Assembly: GCA_017558105.1 (NCBI GenBank)
Contig: JAFYWI010000001.1
Coordinates: 1 to 64,000, forward strand
Direction of reading: 5' to 3'
DNA length: 64,000 bases
Origin: Clostridia bacterium
Lineage (GTDB): Bacteria > Bacillota > Clostridia > Christensenellales > Borkfalkiaceae
Position numbers and translations under genes: made by a program. Below are positions 16,008 to 23,464 of the stretch, piece by piece (position 1 is the first letter of the stretch; each line of letters starts with the position of its first letter). The notes below the pieces were generated by a model. The model was given only the letters and a program-made list of their open reading frames with translations, ran no database searches and had not been told where the DNA came from.

Positions 16008-17537
16008 TTAGAAAAGTTCGTTTTCTATTATTCCTTTTGTAAAGGTAATTTCCGTTTTATTAATAAGTTTTTCTGCATAGATTTCCAAAATGTAACTACC
16101 ACTTTCTGTAATTTCTAATTCTTCGGTAATCCAATTTTGAATTCTCTTGCTACAAGTATATCTTTTGCCGTCAATTTTTACAGTTATACCATTAAAATCT
16201 CCTTCAATATAGAATTCAATTTTAGGTTTTTCTGCAGGGTTAAGTTGAATCGTAGTTTCTGCAAAAATAATTTTTGGCATTTCTGTTTTAACTTCTATAA
16301 TAGGCTCTTCTTTAGGTGTTTCTACCACTGGTTCAACTGGTGTTTCTACAGGTTGCTCAACTGGAGTTTCAGTAGGTTTTTGTACCCTTTTTTCTTCGTT
16401 AAGAGTGTTTACCCCTGCAAACCTATCAAAGACTTCTATTTCGCTTCTAGAAACAGAAGGTTTAACCTTACTAAACGCCTTTTCCATATGCGCCATAGTA
16501 ATTTTAACCTTGTTGCCCGTTTTAATAAATTCGTTAAGTGGTTCAATTTTTGCAGAGTCTATAATTTCTGTAATATCTGCACCACTATAACCATAAGAAC
16601 GTTCTGCTAAAACGTCAAAATCTATGCCGTCTAAAATTTCGTCGTTCTTTAAGCCACGAGTAAACAAATAGCGCCTTGCAGCAAAGTCTGGTAATGGAAT
16701 ATAAATCTTTTCAGAAAATCTTCCAGAACGAACTGCCGCAGAGTCTATTGCCCAAGGTCTGTTCGTTGCACCTAAAAGCAATAAGTTAGGGTTTTTACCT
16801 GCGAAACCATCTATTTGTTGCAAGAATTCGTTAACCCTTTGGTCGTTGTGAATATCGTTGCCCCTAGTGCCAAACAAGTTATCCATTTCGTCAATGAAAA
16901 TAATAGCAAGTTTTTCTTTAGAAGCCGCTTCAAATAACGAATTAATGTTTTGTTCGCTTTCACCTACCCATTTACTAACGATATCAGATGCCTTAATAGC
17001 ATAGAAAACTGCACCTACTTCGTGGGCGATTGCTTTAGCAATCATAGTTTTACCTGTTCCTGGAGGGCCGTATAACAACACACCACCACCCGTTTTCTTA
17101 CCATATAATTGGTATGCTTCTGGGTGTTTTAACGGGTTAATCATTCTAATAGTAATAGTTCTTTTAACTTCATCTAAGCCAGCGATATCGTCAAAAGAAA
17201 TATCTGGAATTTTAGCCGCTTTCCAATCTTTTCCATTATTGTCTTGAGTTGAAGAAGAGTTACCCGTATTGCCACCTTTATTATCGTTTGAAGGTGGTGC
17301 TTTTTTCTTTGGCATGCCGTTTACATCAAAACTATTAGCAATTTCTATAAGCCTTTTAGCCTTGGTCATTCTTGCTTCTTTTAATTGAGGCGAACTTTCC
17401 TTAGCCATTTCAAGCATTTTTTGAGCAGCAAGTTGATAATTTCTTTTTGCAAGAAAATAATCACCCTTTTGTTCTGCTTTTTTTGCAGCATTAAAATATA
17501 ATTCGTAATGCTCTGATAATAAATTTAAGTCTCCCAT
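16008..17537 (-). CDS. Vps4-like AAA+ ATPase with N-terminal MIT-like domain
   Basis: A 509-aa classical AAA ATPase. Residues 1-75 form a three-helix pattern typical of MIT domains (YFNAAKKAEQKGDYFLA, then RNYQLAAQKM and a third helix), followed by a Ser/Asn/Gly linker. AAA core: DDIAGLDEVK (116-125), Walker A GPPGTGKT (157-164), pore loop SKWVGESE (188-195) with Trp190 as in Vps4/katanin, Walker B IIFIDE (212-217), sensor 1 GATNRP (256-261), arginine fingers around 270-273. After a Pro/Glu/Thr/Val linker (about 385-420) comes a beta-rich, Ig-like C-terminal domain, which Vps4 lacks. It lies 33 bp downstream of a Snf7-like gene. By analogy it would disassemble ESCRT-III-like polymers. Confidence 0.88.
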   Translation of the reverse strand: MGDLNLLSEHYELYFNAAKKAEQKGDYFLAKRNYQLAAQKMLEMAKESSPQLKEARMTKAKRLIEIANSFDVNGMPKKKAPPSNDNKGGNTGNSSSTQDNNGKDWKAAKIPDISFDDIAGLDEVKRTITIRMINPLKHPEAYQLYGKKTGGGVLLYGPPGTGKTMIAKAIAHEVGAVFYAIKASDIVSKWVGESEQNINSLFEAASKEKLAIIFIDEMDNLFGTRGNDIHNDQRVNEFLQQIDGFAGKNPNLLLLGATNRPWAIDSAAVRSGRFSEKIYIPLPDFAARRYLFTRGLKNDEILDGIDFDVLAERSYGYSGADITEIIDSAKIEPLNEFIKTGNKVKITMAHMEKAFSKVKPSVSRSEIEVFDRFAGVNTLNEEKRVQKPTETPVEQPVETPVEPVVETPKEEPIIEVKTEMPKIIFAETTIQLNPAEKPKIEFYIEGDFNGITVKIDGKRYTCSKRIQNWITEELEITESGSYILEIYAEKLINKTEITFTKGIIENELF

Positions 17538-17570
17538 AATTTACCTTTATAGTAGTATTTTTTATCTTTA

Positions 17571-18149
17571 TTAAACTTGACCAGATTCTAATTCTTTGCG
17601 TAATTTTTCTAATTCTGCATCAATATCGTCGTCGGTAGATTCTTCCGATTTAATTTGATTTTCAATCATGCTATCGATTTCTTTATCATCTGTCTTTTTA
17701 ATATTTGCAGCGCTTGCAAAAGAGTCTTTACTAGTTTCCATAAAGATTTCAATTTGTTGAGTTTGTGTTTCTACGTTAGCCATAGCCGTTTCAAACTCTT
17801 TTTGAACTTTAACAAATTCTTTTTTATTAGCAAGTTTAGACATTTGTTTGCTTAAAACGCTCATACCACCCAAAAATTCAGTAGTCATCATAGTCATATC
17901 TTTCATTTGAGCAGTAATTTCAAAGTTAAGTAGCATTTCTTGCGCTCTTTTTTGTTGAGTTAAAGTCATTTTATAACCGGTTAATGCAAGGTTATATTGA
18001 GATTCTAGGCCGTGCTTCTTTGCTTCTTTAGCCTTGTCTATAAAAACCTTTTTTTGTTCTTCTAAAGTTTCAATTTGCTTATTCATAGAGTTAATTGTTT
18101 TCTTTATAAGCATTTTCTTTTCTATTTCTTTATTTTTTTTACCCCACAT
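17571..18149 (-). CDS. ESCRT-III (Snf7)-like coiled-coil protein A with C-terminal MIM1-like motif
   Basis: A 192-aa, almost wholly helical protein. The start MWGKKNKE is a short amphipathic/basic segment like the MW-type start of yeast Snf7; residues 13-75 form the basic long hairpin (KKTINSMNKQIETLEEQKK, then AKEAKKHG and a second helix); residues 80-148 are Met-rich helices; the last 45 residues are acidic. Residues 176-184, IDAELEKLR, match the spacing of a MIM1 motif (L-x-x-R/E-L-x-x-L-K/R). Adjacent to the MIT-AAA gene (33 bp) and to a second Snf7-like gene (19 bp). PspA/Vipp1-type membership of the same superfamily is an alternative. Predicted to polymerise on membranes. Confidence 0.7.
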   Translation of the reverse strand: MWGKKNKEIEKKMLIKKTINSMNKQIETLEEQKKVFIDKAKEAKKHGLESQYNLALTGYKMTLTQQKRAQEMLLNFEITAQMKDMTMMTTEFLGGMSVLSKQMSKLANKKEFVKVQKEFETAMANVETQTQQIEIFMETSKDSFASAANIKKTDDKEIDSMIENQIKSEESTDDDIDAELEKLRKELESGQV

Positions 18150-18168
18150 AGTAAAATCTCCTTAAAAA

Positions 18169-18768
18169 TTAATTAGCACTGCTATCTGCTTCTTTTTCTT
18201 CATCAAATTGGCTTTGTTCAATATCTAAATCTTCATCTAAGCCCTTTTCAGTTTCAAACATAGCAAGTAAAGCATCGTCGTTCTTTTGAACACCGTAAAT
18301 ATTGTCGTTTGCTTCGTAACTATCTTGAATTTCGTTAAAGATTTCGTCTGCAGAAGTTAAAATTTGTTCATCTTTAACCTTAGTATTTAATGCTTTATTT
18401 AAGAATTTTGCTAAACCTTTTTGGTCTGCAAGTAAATTACGCATAGAAATTTTGCCAGTGTTTGCAATAAATTGGTTGTCGTCTATAGCGTCTTTTAGCC
18501 TTTTTGCCAATTTTATGTTATAAAGCAAGTACATACCACGCTTAATATCTGCTTCTTTTTCTTCTTTAAGCATAGTAATTTTTTTAGCAAGAAAAAGTTG
18601 CATATCTCTGTTCTTTTCTGCCTTACCTTTTCTCATTAAGTCTTCAATTTGTTTAGTTTTTTCTATAATACCTTGTTCAATATCTGCTTCTTGTTTTTCT
18701 AATTGGCAAATAGAATCTACTACGTCTTCTCTTTTTAATTTTTGATATTTACTCTTAAATGGCCACAT
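18169..18768 (-). CDS. ESCRT-III (Snf7)-like coiled-coil protein B
   Basis: A 199-aa helical protein laid out like its neighbour: start MWPFKSKYQKLKRED, basic hairpin with coiled coil (about 15-90, with LMRKGKAEKNRDMQLFLAKK resembling the K-rich turn of Snf7 proteins), middle helices (about 105-150) and an acidic tail ending EEKEADSSAN. I see no MIM1 motif; ALLAMFETEK near 167 is the only hydrophobic patch in the tail. Probably a partner or regulatory paralogue, as ESCRT-III subunits work in sets. The SD is AGGGGA, and a hairpin lies in the 63-bp gap upstream. Confidence 0.65.
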   Translation of the reverse strand: MWPFKSKYQKLKREDVVDSICQLEKQEADIEQGIIEKTKQIEDLMRKGKAEKNRDMQLFLAKKITMLKEEKEADIKRGMYLLYNIKLAKRLKDAIDDNQFIANTGKISMRNLLADQKGLAKFLNKALNTKVKDEQILTSADEIFNEIQDSYEANDNIYGVQKNDDALLAMFETEKGLDEDLDIEQSQFDEEKEADSSAN

Positions 18769-18791
18769 AATAGTTCCCCTTTATTAAATTC

Positions 18792-18824
18792 AAAAATCGT
18801 GCATCAAATTGATGTACGACTTTT
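18792..18824 (-). terminator. Possible internal attenuator hairpin in the ESCRT-like operon
   Basis: Imperfect 14-15-bp stem (one G-U, one A-C mismatch) followed on the minus strand by five T, between the 112-aa gene and Snf7-like B. It may lower expression of the downstream genes relative to the SPFH and 112-aa genes. Confidence 0.45.
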
Positions 18825-18831
18825 GTTAGTT

Positions 18832-19170
18832 TTATATAAGTTTTGCTTTCCTTTCAGCAATAGCAATTTCTAGTTCAGCAGTAACTCTTTCCCAGCCTTC
18901 AAAATTGCCTTTTTGGCTATATTTACTTAAAGCAATCTTTGCATCGCCAAGTTTATCACCAATTTTCTTATCTAAATGTTGAATTTTTTCATCTTCACTT
19001 GGATTTAAATATTTAATTTTTTCTTGAAGTTCTAAAAGTTTTTTAGTTAAACCTTCTTGACCTTGTGCATAAACAACTAAAACGTCTATTGCTTGTGCGT
19101 TGGCTTTTATTAAATCTATATCGTTAACAACTTTTTCTTTAATAGTTTTCTTTTTTCTCCAAAAACACAT
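18832..19170 (-). CDS. Small helical protein of unknown function in the ESCRT-like operon
   Basis: A 112-aa protein I do not recognise. It starts MCFWRKKKTIKEK, a basic N-terminus with Cys2 and Trp4 that resembles the MW-type starts of the two Snf7-like proteins and could touch membranes. The rest is predicted helical with coiled-coil character (KKLLELQEKIKYL, then a helix ending AIAERKAKLI). It lies 11 bp after the SPFH gene and 63 bp before Snf7-like B. It could be a truncated ESCRT-III-like subunit or an adaptor; nothing in the sequence decides this. Confidence 0.7.
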   Translation of the reverse strand: MCFWRKKKTIKEKVVNDIDLIKANAQAIDVLVVYAQGQEGLTKKLLELQEKIKYLNPSEDEKIQHLDKKIGDKLGDAKIALSKYSQKGNFEGWERVTAELEIAIAERKAKLI

Positions 19171-19181
19171 AATTCATTCTC

Positions 19182-20267
19182 CTATTCACTTAATTTAGAA
19201 CCACAACCACTACAGAAAGCAGCGTCTGCAGGAACTTCTTTATTACATTTTGGGCATAATCTCTTAAGGTTACCTACTGGTTTACCACAACCTGGGCAGA
19301 ACTTATCTCCATTTTCGTAACTATGACCACACTTACTACAGAAATGAGCGCCTTTTGCTTTTTTAGCATCTGGGCTAACACCAATTACTTTTAATACTTC
19401 TAGGTATTTTTCGTAATCTTTGCTTTCTAATTCGCGAAGCCATTTTTCTCTTTCCCATTCTTTGTCGCCTAAACGTTCTAATTCAGCAGCAATTTCCTTA
19501 GCATCAGCTTTTTCTTCTAATTTCTTTTGACGTGCTTTTTCTTCTTCTCTTGCTTGCTTGATTTCGTCTTTTTGTTCTTGGCTCATTGCTTTTCTTGCTT
19601 GTTCTAAACGAGCAATATCTTCTTCAGAAATGAAGATTTTGTTTATAATGAACTTAAATAATTTTAAGCCATATTGTTCTTCAAACATTTTATTTAATTC
19701 TGGGAAAACTTCTTCTTCAATTTTCTTTGTATATTCAACTACTTCGTAATAGCGAATACAATTTCTACGCATTGCAGAAGAAATAGCAGGATTAATTACT
19801 GCAAGCATTTGATTTAACAAATATTCTTGCAAATCTTCTGCTTTGTATAATTTAGATACACCAATCAATTCTAAATAAGCTTTTCTTGGGTTGCAGATTT
19901 GAACGTAGAATTCACCGTTTGCACCAATTTTGAAAGCTTCGTCTGTAACTGAATCTACAAAATCGAATTTACTTCTTGTTCCCCAAGGAACTCTTAATTT
20001 ATAGGTTTTAGACATATAGATTACGTCTACGGTAAAGTCTAACTTTTTAGGCTTACCTAAACCAAATAAACCACTTTTTTTGGTTTCGAAAATTTTATGG
20101 CTACCACTATCTAAGGTAGGCATTGCTTGACCATCTCTTACAACTATTGCATTATGAGTATCTGGCACGATAATTACTGCATCTGAGGCATAACCTTCGT
20201 CCATACATTGTTTGCGAAATAATTCTTCGTTATTACCTTCATACTTAAACATTTTCTTGAGTTCCAT
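19182..20267 (-). CDS. SPFH-domain protein with C-terminal double zinc ribbon
   Basis: A 361-aa protein with an N-terminal beta-rich SPFH/band-7-like domain (about 30-215; DAVIIVPDTHNAIVVRDGQ, later KAYLELIG), a charged helical coil (about 220-300) and two zinc ribbons (CSKC/CPGC, about 312-330; CPKC/CSGC, about 338-356). SPFH proteins form membrane-associated oligomeric cages or microdomains. This type resembles the B. subtilis YdjI group, whose gene lies next to a PspA homologue, itself an ESCRT-III superfamily protein. First gene of the operon, with SD AGGAGG (20273-20278). A second SPFH-ribbon protein is encoded at 50804. Confidence 0.88.
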   Translation of the reverse strand: MELKKMFKYEGNNEELFRKQCMDEGYASDAVIIVPDTHNAIVVRDGQAMPTLDSGSHKIFETKKSGLFGLGKPKKLDFTVDVIYMSKTYKLRVPWGTRSKFDFVDSVTDEAFKIGANGEFYVQICNPRKAYLELIGVSKLYKAEDLQEYLLNQMLAVINPAISSAMRRNCIRYYEVVEYTKKIEEEVFPELNKMFEEQYGLKLFKFIINKIFISEEDIARLEQARKAMSQEQKDEIKQAREEEKARQKKLEEKADAKEIAAELERLGDKEWEREKWLRELESKDYEKYLEVLKVIGVSPDAKKAKGAHFCSKCGHSYENGDKFCPGCGKPVGNLKRLCPKCNKEVPADAAFCSGCGSKLSE

Positions 20268-20324
20268 TGCGTCCTCCTAAAATAAAAAAATTGTTTTTTA
20301 AAAGTCTTTAACTTCAATGAATTT

Positions 20325-20353
20325 ATTTTATCACTTTTTTGTATAAAAATCAA
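20325..20353 (-). promoter_or_regulatory. Sigma-A promoter of the ESCRT-like operon
   Basis: TTGATT (20348-20353), 17 bp, TAAAAT (20325-20330) on the minus strand, about 55 bp before the SPFH gene. No promoter was found in any later gap of the operon. Confidence 0.7.
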
Positions 20354-20560
20354 CATTTTTTTTAAAATAATTTATTTATTTATATATATTATATTATTTT
20401 TGCGCGCACGCGAGAACTTTTTTAATAAATAAACCCTAAGTTTTTGTTGTTTTTTTACAAAAAAATACACTTTTAATTAGCAACAATTACCAAGTTTTTT
20501 TGTGTATAAAATATAGAAAAAAAGCCACTTTTTTGATAAAATATATACAGGAGGATTAAT
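20354..20560. other. Divergent intergenic region
   Basis: Very AT-rich spacer between the SPFH operon and the NlpC/P60 lipoprotein gene. It contains one isolated GC-rich run of alternating purine-pyrimidine type (about 20402-20413) in otherwise A/T-dominated DNA, and several T and A tracts. The plus-strand gene must have its promoter near TATAAA (about 20505) or further downstream, but I see no convincing -35. SD AGGAGG lies just before the ATG at 20561. No small gene seen. Confidence 0.5.
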
Positions 20561-21376
20561 ATGAAAACACTTAATAGAATAACGCGTTTTTTTGTATGTT
20601 TTAGTATTGTATTTTTAATTTTTATTAGTTTGGTTGGATGCAACAATAACGCAAATAATGGCGGGGTTTTACAACCACCTAACGTAGAAGAAAACCCACC
20701 TTTAGAAGAAGAAATACCCGTTATAAAAAATGTTATTACTTACGTAAAATCTAAAGTAAACGGACTTAATATTAGAGAAACCCCTTCTACAACTTCTAAC
20801 GTTGTTGGAGTTATAAATAAAAACGATATGGTTGTATTTAAAGATACTGTTGGGAACTGGTATAAAACTTTATATAAAGGCAAAACGGCATACCTTTCTG
20901 CAAGTACATCTTTAACAACCCTTTCAACCTTTGATAAGGCAGATGATAAAACTGAAATGGTAATGGAATTAGGTGCAAGTTTACTAGGTACGAAATACGT
21001 TTACGGCGCAACAAGGCTACACAACGGAAAAGGTGTTTTTCTAACAGGTTTTAGCCAAAGTGCGTTTGATTGTTCTTCGTTTACACAATATTTATTCTAC
21101 TACGGAGCAGACGTTTTATTAAATTTAACAACAAGAACACAAGTGCTTCAAGGTAGTAGCGTAAAAGATATAAAAAACCTAAAACGTGGAGACTTAATGT
21201 TTTTTACAAACGCACAGCGCTATAACAACGTTGGTACCGAAAGAATTGGGCACGTAGCAATATATTTTGGCGACAATTACATTTTACATACTGCAAGCGA
21301 TTATGCCGTTATTGAACCAATTTCTACAACGAGATGGAAATACCTTTTACAAGTAAAAAGACATATTAACGTATAA
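20561..21376 (+). CDS. Lipoprotein with SH3b and NlpC/P60 peptidase domains
   Basis: Surface-anchored cell-wall hydrolase, probably a gamma-D-glutamyl/diamino-acid endopeptidase. Signal peptide with lipobox LVGC (Cys27), a Pro/Glu/Asn-rich linker, a bacterial SH3 domain (about 58-115; VNGLNIRETPS) and an NlpC/P60 domain (about 132-271) with Cys171 in DCSSF, His231 in RIGHVAIYF and a third polar residue around His243. The 271-aa length is typical. Monocistronic, with terminator hairpin just after. It depends on Lgt for anchoring. Confidence 0.95.
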   Translation: MKTLNRITRFFVCFSIVFLIFISLVGCNNNANNGGVLQPPNVEENPPLEEEIPVIKNVITYVKSKVNGLNIRETPSTTSNVVGVINKNDMVVFKDTVGNWYKTLYKGKTAYLSASTSLTTLSTFDKADDKTEMVMELGASLLGTKYVYGATRLHNGKGVFLTGFSQSAFDCSSFTQYLFYYGADVLLNLTTRTQVLQGSSVKDIKNLKRGDLMFFTNAQRYNNVGTERIGHVAIYFGDNYILHTASDYAVIEPISTTRWKYLLQVKRHINV

Positions 21377-21401
21377 AGAACAAAACAACTAAATAATTTA
21401 G

Positions 21402-21430
21402 AAAAAACCATACGAAAACGTATGGTTTTT
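21402..21430 (+). terminator. Intrinsic terminator after the NlpC/P60 gene
   Basis: Stem AAAAACCATACG against CGTATGGTTTTT with an AAAA loop. Confidence 0.85.
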
Positions 21431-21444
21431 GTATTTTGCAAAAA

Positions 21445-21472
21445 TAAAGGGCGAATTAAATTCGCCCTTAAA
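21445..21472 (-). terminator. Intrinsic terminator after the sugar permease pair
   Basis: On the minus strand a stem AAGGGCGAAT against ATTCGCCCTT followed by TATTTTT; lies 10 bp beyond the stop of the second permease gene. Confidence 0.8.
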
Positions 21473-21481
21473 TATTTTTTA

Positions 21482-22384
21482 TTAACCTTTTAAGCCACCA
21501 ACTTTTAAGTCGCCCATTAATTGTTTTTGGAAAGAAACAAACAGAATAAGAATTGGAAGACAAGACATCATACAAGCAGCAAAAAATTGTGGAACTTCGT
21601 TAAGACCACTGCCACTAGCAGTTCTTAAACGAACTAAAGCATAAGCAATAGTTGGGTAAGATGGTAAATATAGCATTGCAGTTGTATATTCGTTCCAATA
21701 TTGAATAAAGAATAAAATTGCAACAGCTAAATATGTGTTAATAACAAGTGGGAACATAATTCTAACCATAACTTGGAAATGCCCTGCACCATCAATAAAC
21801 GCTGCTTCTGCATACCCCCAAGAAAGCGACTTAAATACTCCATAGAATATTAAGAAATACATTCCTAAGAAGTGACATTTCATAAAGAATACACCCAAAA
21901 GATTATCATATAAGCCCATTCCTCTAACTACTGCCATTTCAGAAGCCAAACTACCTACCACAGGTATAATCATTGTTATAATAACAGTGGTGTAAAGTAC
22001 GGAACTTAACCAACAAGGGTATTTCGCAACAAGGTATGCTACCAACATAACAACCGTTGTGTGAACTAAAGTACACCCAATAGAATAAATTAAAGAGTTT
22101 AAAATTAATTCTTCAAAGTATACGTTGCGATTGTTTACAAGAATACAAAATTTAGTAAAGGTATCTATCCAGTTATCAAGCGTGAACCTTGAGCCAAAAG
22201 CAAATGGGTTATTCGAAAAGTCTGGGTCAACGGGAGTAAAAGATACTCTAAAGCCCCAAATCAAGCAAAATATCATAATTACTACGTAAAGTGCCAAAAT
22301 AAACCCAATTATCATAACTAAAAAATTATCTTTTAAAAATTTCAAAAATTTATTTGGAGATGAACTTTGCATTGTGTTTTCCAT
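21482..22384 (-). CDS. Carbohydrate ABC transporter permease, MalG type
   Basis: A 300-aa inner membrane subunit of a CUT1-type sugar importer with six membrane helices. The EAA loop that contacts the ATPase is visible as WGYAEAAFIDGAGHFQVMVRIMFPL (about residues 190-214; consensus EAA---G---------I-LP). It starts 2 bp after the MalF-type gene, so the two are co-translated. Neither a solute-binding protein nor an ATPase gene adjoins; the ATPase may be a shared MsmX-like protein elsewhere. The substrate is unknown. Confidence 0.92.
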   Translation of the reverse strand: MENTMQSSSPNKFLKFLKDNFLVMIIGFILALYVVIMIFCLIWGFRVSFTPVDPDFSNNPFAFGSRFTLDNWIDTFTKFCILVNNRNVYFEELILNSLIYSIGCTLVHTTVVMLVAYLVAKYPCWLSSVLYTTVIITMIIPVVGSLASEMAVVRGMGLYDNLLGVFFMKCHFLGMYFLIFYGVFKSLSWGYAEAAFIDGAGHFQVMVRIMFPLVINTYLAVAILFFIQYWNEYTTAMLYLPSYPTIAYALVRLRTASGSGLNEVPQFFAACMMSCLPILILFVSFQKQLMGDLKVGGLKG

Positions 22385-22386
22385 AA

Positions 22387-23274
22387 TTAATCCTCACTTG
22401 GCCCAAATTTTTCTAATAGATATCTAACTAACAACGTTAATGGAGCAGCGACTAAAGTAAACATTAAACCTGCTGTAGCCGCAGCCGGATATGCCGACAT
22501 TACGCCTTTCTGTACTAAGACGAATAGCTCATAACCGATAGTTCTTACTATTGGCTGAGCTTGCTCGGCAAAGAAGGTATATAAGTTCGCTTGGTTAGTA
22601 AATAAATGTGCAACACTTGTTACAAGGAAAGTTGTTATGGTTGGATATATAGATGGCAATACTATACTAAATAATTGCCTTGCGTTCCCCGCGCCGTCTA
22701 TTTGAGATGCTTCTAAAATATCAGTAGAAACGTTACCCATAGCACCAGAATATAACAATACGTTAGAACCAAAGCCCATAAATACGGTATAAACGATAAC
22801 ACCAAGCAACTGCGTATCTCCAAGTGTACTATCTAACAAATAAATACCACCTAACATATCACGAACTAGATACCTTAGCATGCTATCGTAAATTTGAACG
22901 GTAACTACACCAGGTATAATAGATGGCAAGAACAAAATTATTCTAACAAAGTTATAAGCAAAATATTTTTTGAATATGTAATAAGAGAATAAAATTGTTA
23001 AAACTGTACCAGAAACAATACCAACAGCCCAAACAATTAAAGAGTTTTGAAATGCATATCTCATTTCGCCAACAAAGAAATTGTGAAAGAAAACTTCGAA
23101 ATTCCTAAAACCTGCTGTAAAAACAAACTTACCTTCATCAAGCTCTTGAAACGCCAACAAAATAGTGTTAAAGTTTACGCCAACGTAAAATATTAAAAAT
23201 TGCAACAAAGGAATAGCTACTACCCCAAAGTAAAATAATATTTTACCATTGTCCCATCTTTTCGCTTTTGCCAT
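22387..23274 (-). CDS. Carbohydrate ABC transporter permease, MalF type
   Basis: A 295-aa partner permease with six membrane helices and the EAA loop ILEASQIDGAGNARQLFSIVLP (about residues 182-203). First gene of the two-gene operon, preceded by a strong sigma-A promoter and a palindrome in the leader. The usual order solute-binding protein - MalF - MalG lacks its first member here. A weak, membrane-anchored solute-binding-like protein is encoded 9 kb away (32083) but nothing ties them together. Confidence 0.92.
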   Translation of the reverse strand: MAKAKRWDNGKILFYFGVVAIPLLQFLIFYVGVNFNTILLAFQELDEGKFVFTAGFRNFEVFFHNFFVGEMRYAFQNSLIVWAVGIVSGTVLTILFSYYIFKKYFAYNFVRIILFLPSIIPGVVTVQIYDSMLRYLVRDMLGGIYLLDSTLGDTQLLGVIVYTVFMGFGSNVLLYSGAMGNVSTDILEASQIDGAGNARQLFSIVLPSIYPTITTFLVTSVAHLFTNQANLYTFFAEQAQPIVRTIGYELFVLVQKGVMSAYPAAATAGLMFTLVAAPLTLLVRYLLEKFGPSED

Positions 23275-23316
23275 AAAAATGCCCTCGTAAAATGTTAAAA
23301 TAAAGTTAAATTTCCC

Positions 23317-23335
23317 CTAATAACAATATTATTAG
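23317..23335. promoter_or_regulatory. Candidate operator palindrome in the permease leader
   Basis: Perfect inverted repeat CTAATAA-N5-TTATTAG, just downstream of the expected transcription start. The position fits a repressor roadblock; the regulator is unknown. Confidence 0.4.
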
Positions 23336-23350
23336 AGAATAACAATAATA

Positions 23351-23378
23351 ATTATATCATTAAAAATTTAAATGTCAA
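23351..23378 (-). promoter_or_regulatory. Sigma-A promoter of the sugar permease operon
   Basis: TTGACA (23373-23378), 16 bp, TATAAT (23351-23356) on the minus strand, about 75 bp before the MalF-type start. Confidence 0.8.
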
Positions 23379-23436
23379 CAAAAAAGTAATAATATATTAA
23401 TATATTATTGAAAAAAATTAAAAAATATTAACAAAA

Positions 23437-23464
23437 AAGTCTGGTAACTAAAAATGCCAGACTT
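23437..23464 (-). terminator. Terminator after the phosphofructokinase genes
   Basis: Stem AAGTCTGG/CCAGACTT (with extra A-T pairs) followed on the minus strand by TTTTTT. Confidence 0.8.
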
